A stretch of 64,000 nucleotides of DNA from Parus major (GCF_001522545.3 NC_031770.1:35031866-35095865); one strand, 5' to 3'. Shown: positions 51,058 to 63,797, counted from the stretch's first letter. Numbers and translations are program-made. Notes: a model not told the origin generated them from the sequence alone.

Positions 51058-51390
51058 ATATCGGTGGTTTCAGGGGGTTTCCTGGCTCACTTACCTTCCG
51101 GCAGCAGCTGCCTGAGCCGCCCGGCGCAGCGGTGATTTCATGGGATGCCTCGGGCAGGGGCCGTGCGGGACTCCCGGAGCTCTGTGCGGTTCTGGGGTGC
51201 CCTGTGCTCGCTCCGGAGCCCTGACCCTGCACAGGGGGTGCCAGGCCCTGCTGTCCCCACAGGTCACCGTGGGGAGGGACGGCTGAGCTTGGGGCAGCAG
51301 AGGAGGGGCCACAGTGTCCCAGGGCGAGCTCGCATTGTTTGTGTCCCTTCTGCCGACCCAGCCTGCAGCTCCTACGGATTTAGGAAAGGG
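51058..51390. promoter_or_regulatory. Isolated small CpG island
   Basis: About 330 bases with roughly 20 CpG dinucleotides and high GC in an otherwise CpG-poor 26-kb interval. On the minus strand it carries an ATG (minus 51151-51149) that opens MKSPLRRAAQAAAAG and runs into a consensus donor CGGAAG|GTAAGTGAG, with the last exon base at 51096. It is a candidate promoter and first exon of an unannotated minus-strand transcript. I cannot name the gene or find exon 2 with confidence. Confidence 0.45.
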
Positions 51391-53084
51391 GTGCTTTAGC
51401 ATCCTTCCATATCCAAGTCCATTTATCGCATGCCTTCCCACAGTCACAGCTGTGTCAAACACAGTAATTTCCCTGTACCACCAACAGCATTTTCGTTTTC
51501 TTGTCCTTTTATAGAACTGCCCATAGCAGATGCTGCTCTAATCCTTTCAAAGCACTTTGTGAAGATAGTGAAGGCACTCGGGGATAATCTCTGTGAAGCC
51601 ACTAAATTGGTCACCACCAGAGCACCGAGAGACGTGAAACTAGGCTCCTGTAATCTGCAGAGGGAGCCTTTCTCTCGTTAGGAAGCACGGTGAGCTGCAG
51701 ACCCACCAAACAAACCACAGCAGTTTGCAAAGCCTCTGTTCTTCACTGGAGGATGCCACCAGAGGGAGGGAGAAAACTGCATGCCAGTCAAGGCATTAAT
51801 CTCTCATAGTGTGATGACCGGGGTGGGGAGAGAACAATCATCAAAGAGGATGCTTAACCATGGAGAGCAGTTTATTCAGATTTATTTTTTTTTCTTTAAA
51901 TACAAAAAATATATATATATTTTTTTTATCTCTTTCTTCCTTCTCACTATTATTACAAGGGATAAGGCTTGGCAGAAGACTGTCTCATTGAAATGTAAAG
52001 TTGAAGTGGCAATGGAGCTGTGGTACCTCTATGAAGCCAGAAGAAACTCACAGCTGGGAAAAAACAAAATTCAAGTTCAGGGTATCAGGGCAAATAATAT
52101 AACTTGTCTTTTATTTTGGCAAAGAGGAATAATTAGCATTGTTACTTATTACTATTTAAAGCACTTATGCCTAGAGAGGTCATATTTATGTAAACAATAC
52201 AGTTTCCTTGTATGAAAACCCCTCTCTGCTGGTTGTCCCTCTCCCTGTTTAATCAAAATAGGAAGAACTAGCACTAGTGTGACAACAGACGCCAAACTCA
52301 GACTTGGAGGTCCAGGCCTGTGTCAGATGCCATGGAAAACTGCTTGTGCACAAAGGAAAGTGGTTAGCAAGCATGCTGTGCTGCCTCAGCACTGCCTGTG
52401 GTGTGGCAGATCAATACCTGCTATGTTTGCCATGAATGTGGATTCCTGCAGGGTGGGAAAAAACAGTCTGTCCCAGGATACCTGGCTGCACAGAAGGGAC
52501 CTGCACAGTGTGAGGTATGCCTCATTGCAGGGAAACGCCTGGGGAGCTTTCCTCTTCACTGTCACTAAGATGAGGAGTCTTGTCCAGGGGCCTTGGACTT
52601 GTCCCACAAATGGGACAAGTTGTGTTGCTGTTTCATTTCCAGCAAGAGAGTAGAGGGAGCATGGACTGGGTTTCTGCCCAGTGTGAAGTGTCATCCTTTT
52701 GTACATCTTTCTCTTGGTAGTTGATAAAATACATTCCAATGAAGATATGTGCATTCATGAATGGAGACTTTGTGATGGATTCTATGCTGTGGACCTCTTC
52801 TCTGACCCAAGTTCCTTGTCCTGAAAGTAAGTGATATTGCTGTGCTTTGTTATGGGCCTTCTTGAGCATTTGTGAATGTCCATGGGCATTGCCTTCAGCA
52901 AGAACTCTATCCCTCCCCTCCATCTGAGCAGCAAGCTGATTCTCTCACAGGCAGATAACTATCTAGAAATGGCTGCTGGAGCTCATTGCTAAAATGCGTG
53001 ATTGTGCACATGTTCCCTGGGAAAGCATCCAGGGCTTTGCTGGGAACCCAGGGTACCTAAATGGCAACCTCAGAGAGCAGCACC

Positions 53085-53406
53085 ACAGCAGAGAAAAGGC
53101 CACGTGTACTGGGCTGTGGTGATGTGCCTGGAGGAAGACAAAGAGTTATATTGTCCCACCCCAAACCCCTTGTGAAGGGCGGCCCAGGTGCTCTGATTAG
53201 GTTTGAGTCCCTGGGGGTTCTCCCTTGTTGTGTTCCGAGTGGTCCCTGACCCTGAACTCCACCATCAAGGGTGGAAACCCTTAAGAGTTCTGTCCCTCAG
53301 AAACCCCTGCTTGGCCTTTGTTCGGGGCTCTCTGTTCTGGATCTGAGTTTGTTTCCATGCTGAATAAATGGTTTCATGAACGGGAGCCCGTCTCGTTGGT
53401 GCTCCA
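53085..53406 (+). mobile_element. LTR-like segment (endogenous retrovirus, solo or degraded)
   Basis: The stretch ends in a typical LTR layout: a GC-richer U3-like part, AATAAA at 53363-53368, then GGGAGCCCGTCTCGTTGGTG ending in CCA. This resembles the R-U5 region of avian retroviral LTRs. Following DNA begins TGGTCCCCAGAACC, which could be a degraded primer-binding site. No internal gag or pol reading frame is recognisable nearby. The left end is a guess. No intact viral gene is present. Confidence 0.4.
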
Positions 53407-53639
53407 TGCTGGTCCCCAGAACCCTGCTGCTTCCCTGGACGAGATCCTGAAGTTGTGGACTGCAACACTGGGCACGTCAGACAGCCTCATGAGAGATGTG
53501 TGCATGGTCAAGAGATGCCTGCAGCTAGGTGGGGTGGGAATATTGGGGCCAGCCTGGAACCATTGTGGACACACAGCAGTGAAGGCCTTTGGCCTAAAGA
53601 ACACTGCTAGGACCAATTTTAATCACTGAGCTGGTAAGT

Positions 53640-56519
53640 CCTGGTCACTCCACCACAGTCTGCCAAGCAGTGAACTTTGGGAAGCTTGTCAGGGCTCAAC
53701 TCCAGCTGCCTGTGGATAGATCTCACAAGGAGTCAGGAGGTGGGCTGTGGCAAGCGGCTGGGAAAATCAGGCCTGCAGAAATGTGATCTGTAGAAGCTGC
53801 CAGACCCATCCTGCAGACTTTAGGTTGGAGGAAGAGAGAGCAGCAGTCCAGTGCTGGGTACAAGAGTGAGAGGCTGGGGACAAGTCAAGCCTGCAACCCT
53901 TGCAAGGCACTTTGCTTGAAGCAAGTGTGTCCTTTAGCAGGAAGACTTCTCTCTTTCATGACAACATGGTTGTGTCTTCCTCCTCACTGTAGATCAGTGC
54001 TCTCCCCTTCCATTCTTGTCACATTACCTTTATTCCCCTAAATAAGTATGGTGCTACTCCCGTAACAAACACAGGGAAAGCTTAACAGGAGCAGTCAGTC
54101 TGCTCCAGGAAGGACAAATTCAGCCTGTGGACAGGGGAGATTCACTGTGATGTGCTCTGCTTCCTTCAGCTGGGTCCCACCACTGGGTCCAGTTTGCTGC
54201 CCAGGGTGAGAAGGGAAAAGCCAGTGCAAGACAGGCACAGGGATTTCAGTGCAGTGAGAATGTGTTGCTCACCAGGAAACTTTGCTGCTCCAGATGAATT
54301 AATTTAGACTCAAGTTTTTTAGTTATGGCTACAATCTGATTGGTAAGAGAGGCCGTGTCTAAACTACTATCATTGATACCTCAGAAAAGACTAAAAGTAT
54401 TCCTGTCTAACTCAAATCCCATGCACTTCAACAAAACAAAATCTCCTTTTTCAACAGTATGGGAAAAATCCCACATCATACTTGGTGCTTACTCCAAGAC
54501 TGGAGGGTACTTAGCAGTCTAAACATATTATCCGAAGTGCTTAAATTTTTTTTCAACCCGTTCTGTAAATTATCTTCCCTTCTTTTTAAATTAACAACTA
54601 TCCCACTGGTAAAGTAAGTTAATAGATTATTTTTTATGCTACGTTAAAGTCACATTCTCAGGTGGTGACACCTCCCTGATTTTTTTCACTGTGCCATTTT
54701 TTACTTTGTGTGAGATTTTTCCTGAATTTCATTTGAACTAAAATTCCGCTCATCTTTAATGAAGGAAAAAATGAAAGTACAGCTAGCTAAGCAGCGTATC
54801 AGTATGGTGTGGGTGTGCCTGTGAGCCTTTAGGTTATATGGTGTCACCTTATTTTAAAGGAAGTTGTCTCCTTTGTCAGATACATGCTCTTCATTACAGA
54901 TTTTTGCACATAGCAGTAATGAGGATAGAAGGAAATCTTCTGTCTTTTGCTGGCCACAGGTTCACAGGCTGTATTAATAGATAGGATTAGTGAAGAAGAA
55001 TAGGTCAGAAGGCTGCAAAGCTCCTGTCCCTTGAGATTTCCTTCTTTAGATCATTAGTCTTATTGAGAGCTCCCTTGAATACAGTGAGCAGAAACTGAGG
55101 AAAAGGCTGGAACCATTTTATTCACTGGGACGTTCTGGGGAAGGGTGATTTCTGGGCCAGAAGCTTCACTGAAAATGTCTGTCCAGTTTTCTGCACAGGC
55201 ACCCTGGAGGAACAACAACATCAGTTTTCTGACCAGAGAGGCAGCTGTAACAGAGCAAGGAGAGACAATCATAGGTTTCTACCTGTTGGCTTTAGGTAGG
55301 TATTCGGCTTGAGTGTGAAAGGAAACTTTCAAATAGATGTTTTTATCAAATTCCAAGTGATTCATTTGGGTTTTATCCCTAATGGAACACAATGGGAGAA
55401 AATGTAACTTCTTTTCCAGCAATTGCAAGATCAGAGAGGTACAGCTTGCTTTTGTTAAAAAAGAGATTTATAATCAATGCAGAAATCTTGAGGAAAAATA
55501 AATAGTCAAGCCTGTAAACTTTCAACTATTGTTCATTAAGCTTAATATGTGAGGAGATAAAAGAAGTACCTTATCAAAAGTACACGATCATTCTGTGTCT
55601 TCCTGTGTTTTAGTAGCACTGAAAAAATGTTCCCTTATTTTCAGAGTTGTGGCTGTTGACAGTCAGTTGGCATCCTACAAACATCTGGAGAGTCACAAAA
55701 TATATTTTGTGGTTCTTAATTTTAATTGTTTAATTTTAATTGTTTAATTGTACTGTTCTTGCTTGAAGTGCTGGATGCATATAGAAATTGACTCCTGCAA
55801 ACAGGATCTAAGAAAGATCTAGGTACTGGAACCTTGTTAGTTCTGTTAGATCATGTGTTAGTCACAATACCAAGTGTTTCTTTTAGTTCTGCTGCAAGAC
55901 AACTATTTTAAGTGTATAACAGGGATTTGAAAATGGCACTCAGTATAAATGCACTCTGATACCACTGAAATTTTGTTTTGTTTGCTTAAATATTAGCTAT
56001 TTTGGGCAGGCTTATTGCCTGACACAAGGAAACTTTATGAAATTTCAAAGAGTGCAAGCATGATAGGTAATAAAAAATTTCAACCATAGAACCTCACAGA
56101 AAAATAGAAAAAAAATTAGCTTTTATTAAATCTGTTCTTCTAAATAGCATGTACAAAAATGTTTCTGTTTTTTAAATGATTGGCCTAAAAGATTTTTTTT
56201 ATCCTAAACTTATTACATATTTCAATTAACTTATTAGCCCTCTGCTTATGCTTGACAAAGGCCTGTGGAAGTTATAATGTTAAATGCTAAGTATTTTAAT
56301 ATGTTTACATGAGACTTTCTTATTTTTATTGTGCTTAGAACAAAACCAGAAATTCTAGTAGAAATATGTATGGCTTCTATCTTAGGAGAGTTGATTAGGA
56401 GAGTGGTTGTATAGTAAATCAGAGGTACTCCAATTTATCCCCTGTCTGCTCACATCTGCATATCCCCTTGTGAATGGCTGGGAAATGGCTGCACCATCAG
56501 CTAAAGAATTAAGCAGTTG
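53640..56519. other. Intergenic DNA, no gene recognised
   Basis: Non-coding-looking sequence. It holds a short 14-bp duplicated ATTTTAATTGTTTA unit at 55719-55746 and a weak exon-like minus-strand segment near 55.06-55.22 kb, preceded by a TTGTTCCTCCAG acceptor, which I could not place in any gene. Confidence 0.45.
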
Positions 56520-56600
56520 CACTTAAGACTAGAAAGAACATCTTAGGTCAGCAAGGCCAGTCCCCTGCTGAGACAATGTATAATCTCATTTACACAGCTA
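56520..56600 (-). mobile_element. Possible ancient CR1-type 3' end
   Basis: The minus strand reads GCAGGGGACTGG, CTTGCTGACCTAAGATGTTC and then a pyrimidine-rich end. This matches the general form of old CR1-family 3' ends (GGACTGGACTAGATGACC-like). The element may extend toward 56.85 kb, but divergence prevents a clear boundary. Confidence 0.45.
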
Positions 56601-57532
56601 TTATGCTCCCTCATATAACTGGCTAGGGATTTTTTTGGTGTTGTTATCACTCTTCCAATTGAAATTATGTTCAAGATTTTTTTCTCTGTTGGATAGGTGC
56701 CTTCGCCTAAATTCTTAACTAAAGTGATCACAACAGCTTTATACAATTTTTGGTCACCCCTTTTAATTGAAATAATTTTTTGGCCTGCAAGTGACATCCT
56801 ATGGTCAATCTGTGCTCCTGAAGGAACATTCCTTGAGGTCAGCCTCTTTATTCTTATATTAAGCAATTGAGGGAATTTTATTTTTTTTTGATTGTGGGGG
56901 CAGGGGGTAATTATATTTATTTATCTCCTCTCATAACATGTTTTCCCCTTTTCCCCTGTCATCCCAGCAGCCTTATAGCCAGGACTGAATACAGCTTCCA
57001 AGCAAGGTCTTGCCATCGCTATTCATATTCATAGTTACAGTCTGTCAGCTCTACTGATCCTGCCCAGTATTGCCTCTGCATCACACTGGTAGTCCAAACT
57101 TCTTCCATGAATGAACCAGCAGAGATGTTCTCCTCTGATGCTTCCTGGTAGTGACCTCGCATCTTCTAGCAAATACCTAGGTGCCTGAGCCTTTAGGCTG
57201 TTTGGGTTTGATTTCATATCCTTCAGCCAAGCTTACAATTGCTTTGCGTGTCATAGCTGCTGTTCTTGAAACTTACCTCAAGATTCAAAACTCAAGTTCC
57301 TTTTTCTGGAGAGTATGTACAACCAGCAGTAGCACTCCTCCAAGTTAAGTGTAGTGTAGATCTGGTTAAAAATTGATAGATGTGGGTATACCTTTTGGAA
57401 ATAACTTTTGAAAAGATCTGTTAGTCATACATAAATCAGGAAAGTCCTAATTTCTTTTCTCCTCAAAGGTCTACCGTCGCTCTCCTGCAAGCACCAGCCA
57501 CAGCAATTTATAGTTATTAGTTTTATGTACAC

Positions 57533-57607
57533 CAATAACTCGTTCTATCCAGGGAGCTGTGATGTGGCAGAACAAGTTCTCTGTCATACATTCATTCTCT
57601 TGCCCTT
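57533..57607 (-). other. Unassigned exon-like segment, minus strand
   Basis: A minus-strand acceptor TTTCTCTGCTGCCAG and donor ATTG|GTGTAC bound 75 bases. They are open in phase 1-1 as EGQENECMTENLFCHITAPW then IERVI. Two cysteines suggest an extracellular domain if it is real. It is grouped with 58473-58559 and 59554-59703 as a possible exon chain. Confidence 0.22.
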
Positions 57608-58472
57608 CTGGCAGCAGAGAAAAAAGGCCAGTCCATGCACTAGCTTCCTGTACCTCTGGTGCTTTAGGGGTCTGAGAAGACAATCTACATTTTCAGGAGT
57701 CTGTGGATACTTCCTTACACAAAACCCCAAAGATGTTCATAATTGATACTCTTGGGTTTTGGATGCCTTGAAAATGGCTTCAGTGATTACACTTCTGTAG
57801 TTATTAAATGTTTTTTTTCTCTTGAATCTGTGTAGGGCAGTGCAGCTTCTTGCAAATTCTGATGTATTTTTCCAAAACCAAAGAGTATGTACGTGATTTC
57901 TATTTGCATTTTTCCAGAAGATGGGTTTCCCCTGAACCGCCTCATCTTCACCGGATCAAGTCCTAAAAACCTAACTATATTTGGCCAAGTCTTCCCAGAG
58001 TCACACATCTTGACAGAGGACATGAATATCCAAGAACCATGATCTAACACCTTTTGCTGAGATAAGGCCTCTGTGTGTCCCCTTCTGGAAATTCTCACAG
58101 GTCACAGTAGCACAGCTGTCATTTGTGACAGACAGGGCACTGATGTACATGTTGTATGTGGTACAGCAGCCAGGCACTTTTGGATCCAGATGAGAGGTCC
58201 TCAGCACCCTGCAGGGAAGCCTGATCACAGTGGTGTGGCACACTGACAGCACGAGTAAACCAGCAGGAAGTGCGTGGTGTATTTTGCAAATGCTGATGGA
58301 CATCAAGATCACTGCACTGCTTCTTGACACCCAAGCCACTGTTCTATCATTCTCCTTGCTAATGCTTTGGCCAGGGGACCAGCAAAGTGGGGGGGGAGGT
58401 GCAATGCCCATCCAACAGCAGTGATCCATTCTTAGAGGGACTATCTGCAAGTGATAGCAACCGCGGTGTTAC

Positions 58473-58559
58473 CCTGCGCTAGGTCACCTGCGTCAGCATC
58501 CTCTTTCTGAAGGCAGCACTCTGCTCCCATCCTTCCCTTCAATGAGCTCAGAACTGTCT
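58473..58559 (-). other. Unassigned exon-like segment, minus strand
   Basis: A minus-strand acceptor TTTCACCTGTCTGTTAG and donor CAGG|GTAACA enclose 87 bases. They are open in phase 1-1, reading ETVLSSLKGRMGAECCLQKE then DADAGDLAQ. There is no recognised domain. Confidence 0.2.
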
Positions 58560-59553
58560 CTAACAGACAGGTGAAAGCTTGTCCTGCTGCTGGGATTACA
58601 TCTGACCCCTTTTTGCCTATGCTATAAGTGGTACAGTACTGCATCATTCTACAGTTTAAATTACAAGGTGCAATTTAAAAGCACTGCCCACTGCTGCTGG
58701 ATGCTAGACATGGGGAAAAAATATAAAGCATTTTTTGCTTCATAATTATTAACTGGAATTCTTAGGTTGGTTTTTTTCTGCATTTTTACACAGTTTTTTC
58801 TCTATTTGTTTCCCCTAGTTCCACATTTAACTGGGCCTATTAGAGTAAATACAAGGCATAAAAGGAAATTTCAAGTCAATAGGAGAGAGTACTTATTAGA
58901 GAACAAATTCTGACTTTTTGGAGTGCTTCCATCAGAAAGGCATGCTGAGTGCATTACCAATCCCATCAGAACAGACCACAAGATCCAAACATGCCTTTAA
59001 AAGGCACACACTTCCGAATGGCAATAGTAAACTGTTACTTGACAAGTGACAGAATGAGTGTTATTTCAGGATTTTGTTTGACAGATAAATCTGAGAAGGT
59101 GGGAAAGGAAACAAGCTATTCACGGAACATTCATCCCCAAAATGATTGCATTTATTGAACAAATAATCTCTCCATGCTTTGTCAAGTCTAAAACAAGATG
59201 ACTCTTCTCCTTCCTGCCAGAACTGGCAGTATGCCCTGGACAGGATATTGTGTGTGTATAATTGGCAGTGAGGACTGAAAACAGAGTAGGGTCACTTCAC
59301 AGTTGCAATAGTTAATGACAGCTTTGCAAATTCTCTGGATTTTATCACTGTTTTAATTAAAGTTTTCTGGGCAGAAATTCTTTTGCAGAGAGCCTCTTCT
59401 GATAGGAATTTATGCTTCTGTATATGTAGTTGTGTAAGTAACTGATTTCATTCATGCCTGCTCTGCATTAAGATGCTCAATCCAGTTCCTATCCTAGAGA
59501 AAGGCTATTTGCTGAGGAAAGAGCCTAGTTTGTCTTGTGATGCTGAGCCTCAC

Positions 59554-59703
59554 CTTTTGCTCTCATTTCTTGAATTCTTCCACTTAAGGGATTCATATAT
59601 ATTTTAAACTGCATATGGCTGAGTTGCAACACCCATTTTTCTATTTCAGTCTTGCCAGGTTTTACAAGAAAAGGCCGTGCAACAATGTCTAACAAGAGCA
59701 AGT
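59554..59703 (-). other. Unassigned exon-like segment, minus strand
   Basis: A minus-strand acceptor ATGCTTTCTACTTAG and donor AAAAG|GTGAGG bound 150 bases, open in phase 1-1. The peptide runs LLLDIVARPFLVKPGKTEIE then KWVLQLSHMQFKIYMNPLSG. The alternation of hydrophobic and polar residues looks like a beta-rich globular domain. I considered an egg-coat ZP-type protein, because I recall a ZPAX locus in this syntenic neighbourhood, but no diagnostic residues confirm that. Confidence 0.27.
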
Positions 59704-59999
59704 CTAAGTAGAAAGCATAATAACCTATTCTGGCTGGGTACAGGTGAACTAATCTATTGGAAATGTGGATGACCAATTCAGAGCTACCAATTCACTTGTG
59801 CCAGATTTAGTTCTCCAGAGAGAATGTTAACAATGAAACTGTATGCAACCTCAGCTGCTTATTGTCTGTTCAAAGACCATCTCAGGTACATGAGAGAAAA
59901 ATAGGGCATGTCTGAATGCACAGGCTTGAGTGATTTGATAGAAATATTTGTATAATTATAATGTATTTTTTCGATATTCTTGGATTTAATTTCAGTGTT

Positions 60000-62900
60000 C
60001 TCAGTTGTCTTCAGCAGAAAGATTTTCAGTCTCCTTAGTCACTCTTTCTGGCTACTTTTCTGGTGCTTTCTTTGCACGGGCTGGTGGGCATCACACTGAC
60101 ACAGGAGTTTGTTAATAGCTGAAGGGCTTCCAAGCAAGCTGACTTTCACCAGCTTGCTTGGCAGCTTGCCTGTACCTCCCCAAGAAATCATGGATAACAG
60201 CACCAGATTCCCTTGTGGAGTGCTTTTGATATCTGTGGATTAAAATGCTCTCTTATGGAGTGTTGTTCCAGGAGAAGGATTACTACTGAATTATATAGGG
60301 GTGAAACATTTTTAATACTGATGTCCATCCTATTCCTCCTACCTCACTATGTTTGCAAAACTAATTCAGTAGTTGCATATTACTTGTGTATTTTGCCATG
60401 TCAGAAGATCCAGCATCTCTCTGATGAACAACCTATTTCAGACTGTGCTTATGGGAAAGATATGGTGATACCTCTGAACCCTATGCTGGGTGACAGTGCT
60501 CAGTTTCTACCTAGCTGCTATTTTTTTTCTCTCTTGCCACATTTTGACCTCAGTTTAAATCTTTATTCACCAGGATTGCCTTAGTATGTTTGGTTTTTGG
60601 TTTGGGGTTTCTTCTGCATACTCTTAAGAGCGAACATTAGTGACAGCTTGCAAAAGATGGAACAAGTTCCCTCAGTTGTTTCTGTTCTATTTTCTGCTTT
60701 ACTGAGATGACGCCTGGTAACATGGAGGCACTTCAAAGTTCAGAAGTTTCTTTCTGGGCTCTTGATCTACCTCTGATGTCCCCTGAGGCACACACCACCT
60801 GCAGTGCAGTTGAGGTCTCTGCTCTCACTGAGAGTGTTAGAGCTATTGCTGTGCTTCCCTTGCATTTTTGACCTTCTTCCCTGCTATGCTGCCAAGGCAG
60901 GGAGGAAGGGAGAGGGGTTGTTTGGTTTGAGACATTCTGTTGGTTGGGGTGATTTTCTGTTTTGGGTGTCTGTTTGGGGTTTTTAAAGTCAATCAGTCAA
61001 TACAGACAACAACCCAGACTAGCACTTGTATCTGATGGCACAGAGAACCAGTGTCCCATAGTCACCGTTCTGGTTGACACGACTTTTATGTGACCACTGA
61101 TTCTGATACTGCTTAGTTTACTAAGAATTGATTTTCTTCAGTTTCTTTTTTTTTAAAAATCCAAACTAGTATGGTCTACTACCCAGGCTGACCATTTTAG
61201 GGTTATGCCAGTGCAGATTCTCCACTGCTGTGCTGAAAAGGACTGTGCCTACATGCAGAAATCATACTTGCTCTTATCTCCCTCAATGCTTCCCACATCT
61301 CCAATCTCAGTCTGTGAATGTAGCTCCCAGAGATTATCACAAGTACTGTGTCTCTCTCACCTCTCATTGCTCTAAAATGTGCAGTGTTGTCTGATGTGAT
61401 GTTTTGCTCAAGTTCTTCCTTAAGACACTTTAACTGAAAACTCCCTTACCCTCCAAGCTAGGGGGAATTTGCTCTGTAAATCCCAGGAAGGGCAGGTGTC
61501 TGACACTGCGTGGGTAGCATTCCTGTGCATTACACTGAACTGACAATGTTTTGCTATTTACAAAGGTGGTTCCATTTTGTTTTGTCTGTCATTTTAGCAC
61601 TATGTCTTCATGTGGACAGGGAAAAATATTTCATACCTACTGCCTTGATAACTGTCTTACCTTGCAGAGGATAGAACCAACATACACAAACAGCACAACT
61701 GCCGTGCTGGCATTGAAGGCTATCCTCATTAATTCCCAAAGCCCTCCTCCCCCAGTGCCCTGCTCTGCCTGTAGGCATTATAGGTATTTATAATAACTAG
61801 ACACAAACAAAAGTCAGAAAATCCCTGAGTTAAACTGCATGCAGTTGTTTAAAACAAGACTTGATTAAGAAACATTGTCACCTAGTGGCCAGAATGAGAT
61901 ACATTTATTATTGCTGACCTTGTAACAAGGTATATAGAAAAGGTATGTGTATATCTCAGTGTATCATTGCACCAGTGGCTATTTCTGGTCAATACCATAT
62001 GCTGACATTTCAGCTCTTCCCAGTTCAAAGGCACTTCAGTAAACCTTGTGAATTTACTAAACAAGGCAGAGCAGCAGCAGCTTGGCAACGCTGCAAAGAA
62101 AAACTGTCAAAAGTCAATTGCTCCACAGAAAAAGCAGTTCATAGAGCCATACAGAGACTGTCCCATCAACCACCTTCCTCCCACTCCAAAGTACCCAGGG
62201 CACCTCACTGGAGGTATCTGGCCAGTCTCTTTCTTTACAGAACAGGTGCCTTGCTTTTTGGCATTTCAGCTCCTGAGACTCCCACATGGCCTGGAGATTG
62301 AGAGGTAATTTCCTCCCTTCCTAGCCACAGCAGCCTGGCAGTGAAGTTCTGGATTCTTCAGGTGGAAGTAGTGCTTCCTGAAGGAAGCCAGCTGCCCTCT
62401 TGCTACAGCATTAAACCTATCAGCCATCTTTCATCACACAGATTCCTTTGAATATCCAGAGATGTTGTGCAGTTGCCATCATGTCACATCCCCATTTTTT
62501 GTGTTTGTTCATCTCTTGCTGTGCCAATATGCAGCAGCCTCACTCTGGGGTATCTACAGCTTGTGCCTGGGCAGAGGGCTGGGGGTCAGCACTTTTCTCC
62601 CTCAGCTGGTAATATTGGAACCTGGCATAAGCCACCAGGTGTTGCATTCCTTATCCTGTCATAGGCAGCTGACACTCAAAAGAGGTCATGTCTTGTTCTA
62701 CCTTGCCAAGGTGAAGTGAGGCAGAGCTGGTCTGTGAGATAGAAGCAGGAGCCAGCAGGGAGCCAGGGCTGCCTGACATGCTGCTCAGCCCTCCACTCCC
62801 TTAACTGACTAAGCCACATTTTCAACACTGAACCTGACATTTCCCACTATCCTTTCTGCTAAAAGTCATTCATCTCTCCACATCTATATAATTTCAAAAA

Positions 62901-63738
62901 CTGGGATGCAAGCTACCAGGGTCTTGCACTGATGGGCAGAGCAATAGCTGTGGACATATGGAAACTCCAGGTCTCTTCAGCAGAGTAAGTGTCTGATTTT
63001 CACCAGCTTTACAGTTATCTCCCTTGTGTTTTTCTCACATACTTATACACTTAGCAGTCAGACATATCTGTTCCTGGAGAGCAAGAGAGAATGTAACTTT
63101 CTGTAAAATGAAATAAAAGACACTTTGAAGTTCTATTCCAAATATTGTCTTCATATGGATTATCATGTACACTACTGGAAAGTATTCCCATCTGGAAGAG
63201 ACTTTGCTGCAAGGATTGTTCTAGATTGTTCTAAGAGAAGAAACCTAGTTGTATGAGCTGCACTTTTCTAAGGAGAACTGATGAAGCAGCTCTCTGGCTA
63301 CATGCATGAACTTTCTGTATCCATTATTGTATATGAAGAACTTAAACAGCTGCAGATTTTGGCAGATTTTTTGTAGTTTCTGCTCCACTCTACTGATTTT
63401 TCTTCCTTCCTATTTTTCCCAGGTGTAACACTTATGAGTTTCATCTATCCACTTAAGGAAAAAAACTTAAGTGAAAAAATCCACTTTAGGCCCTTAAACA
63501 GGGCATCTTCAATAGGTGCAGCAGCAGCTCTTTGTGTTTGTTCTGTTTTATTGCTCCACTCAATTACTCAGTTGCTCCTACTTCTGAAATGTACCCAGCT
63601 GCTCAAAAAGGTTTCATGCATAGTTTTCTAGTGGATAATCTGATTTAATATGCTTCTAATGGAAAAAAAGGGTATTTTAGAAGATACATCATACATTTAC
63701 GCGCTCGACATCCTCTTTCTTTATTTGCTTTTTGATTT
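60000..63738. other. DNA upstream of opsin exon, no gene recognised
   Basis: Mixed-composition sequence with several motif-free open frames. The first coding exon of the opsin should lie on the plus strand before 63.8 kb, but I could not identify it here with confidence. Confidence 0.4.
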
Positions 63739-63797
63739 CATAGAATCATAGAATGGACTGAGTTGGAAGAGACTTTAAAGATCAACAAGTTCCAAGG
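63739..63797 (-). mobile_element. CR1 LINE 3'-end relic at opsin splice acceptor
   Basis: CATAGAATCATAGAATGG followed by GTTGGAAGAGACTTTAAAGA is the reverse complement of a CR1 3' terminus. About 59 bases remain. The relic ends some 20 bases before the AG of the opsin exon. Confidence 0.85.

Noticed and set aside
54300..54342. Possible opsin first exon ending CTGATTG|GTAAGA
   Set aside because: The frame in the needed phase meets a stop after about 13 codons and has no start codon.
56543..56866. 107-codon minus-strand frame that looks protein-like
   Set aside because: Its end overlaps sequence resembling an ancient CR1 3' terminus, so a repeat is a simpler explanation. Splice sites are unclear.
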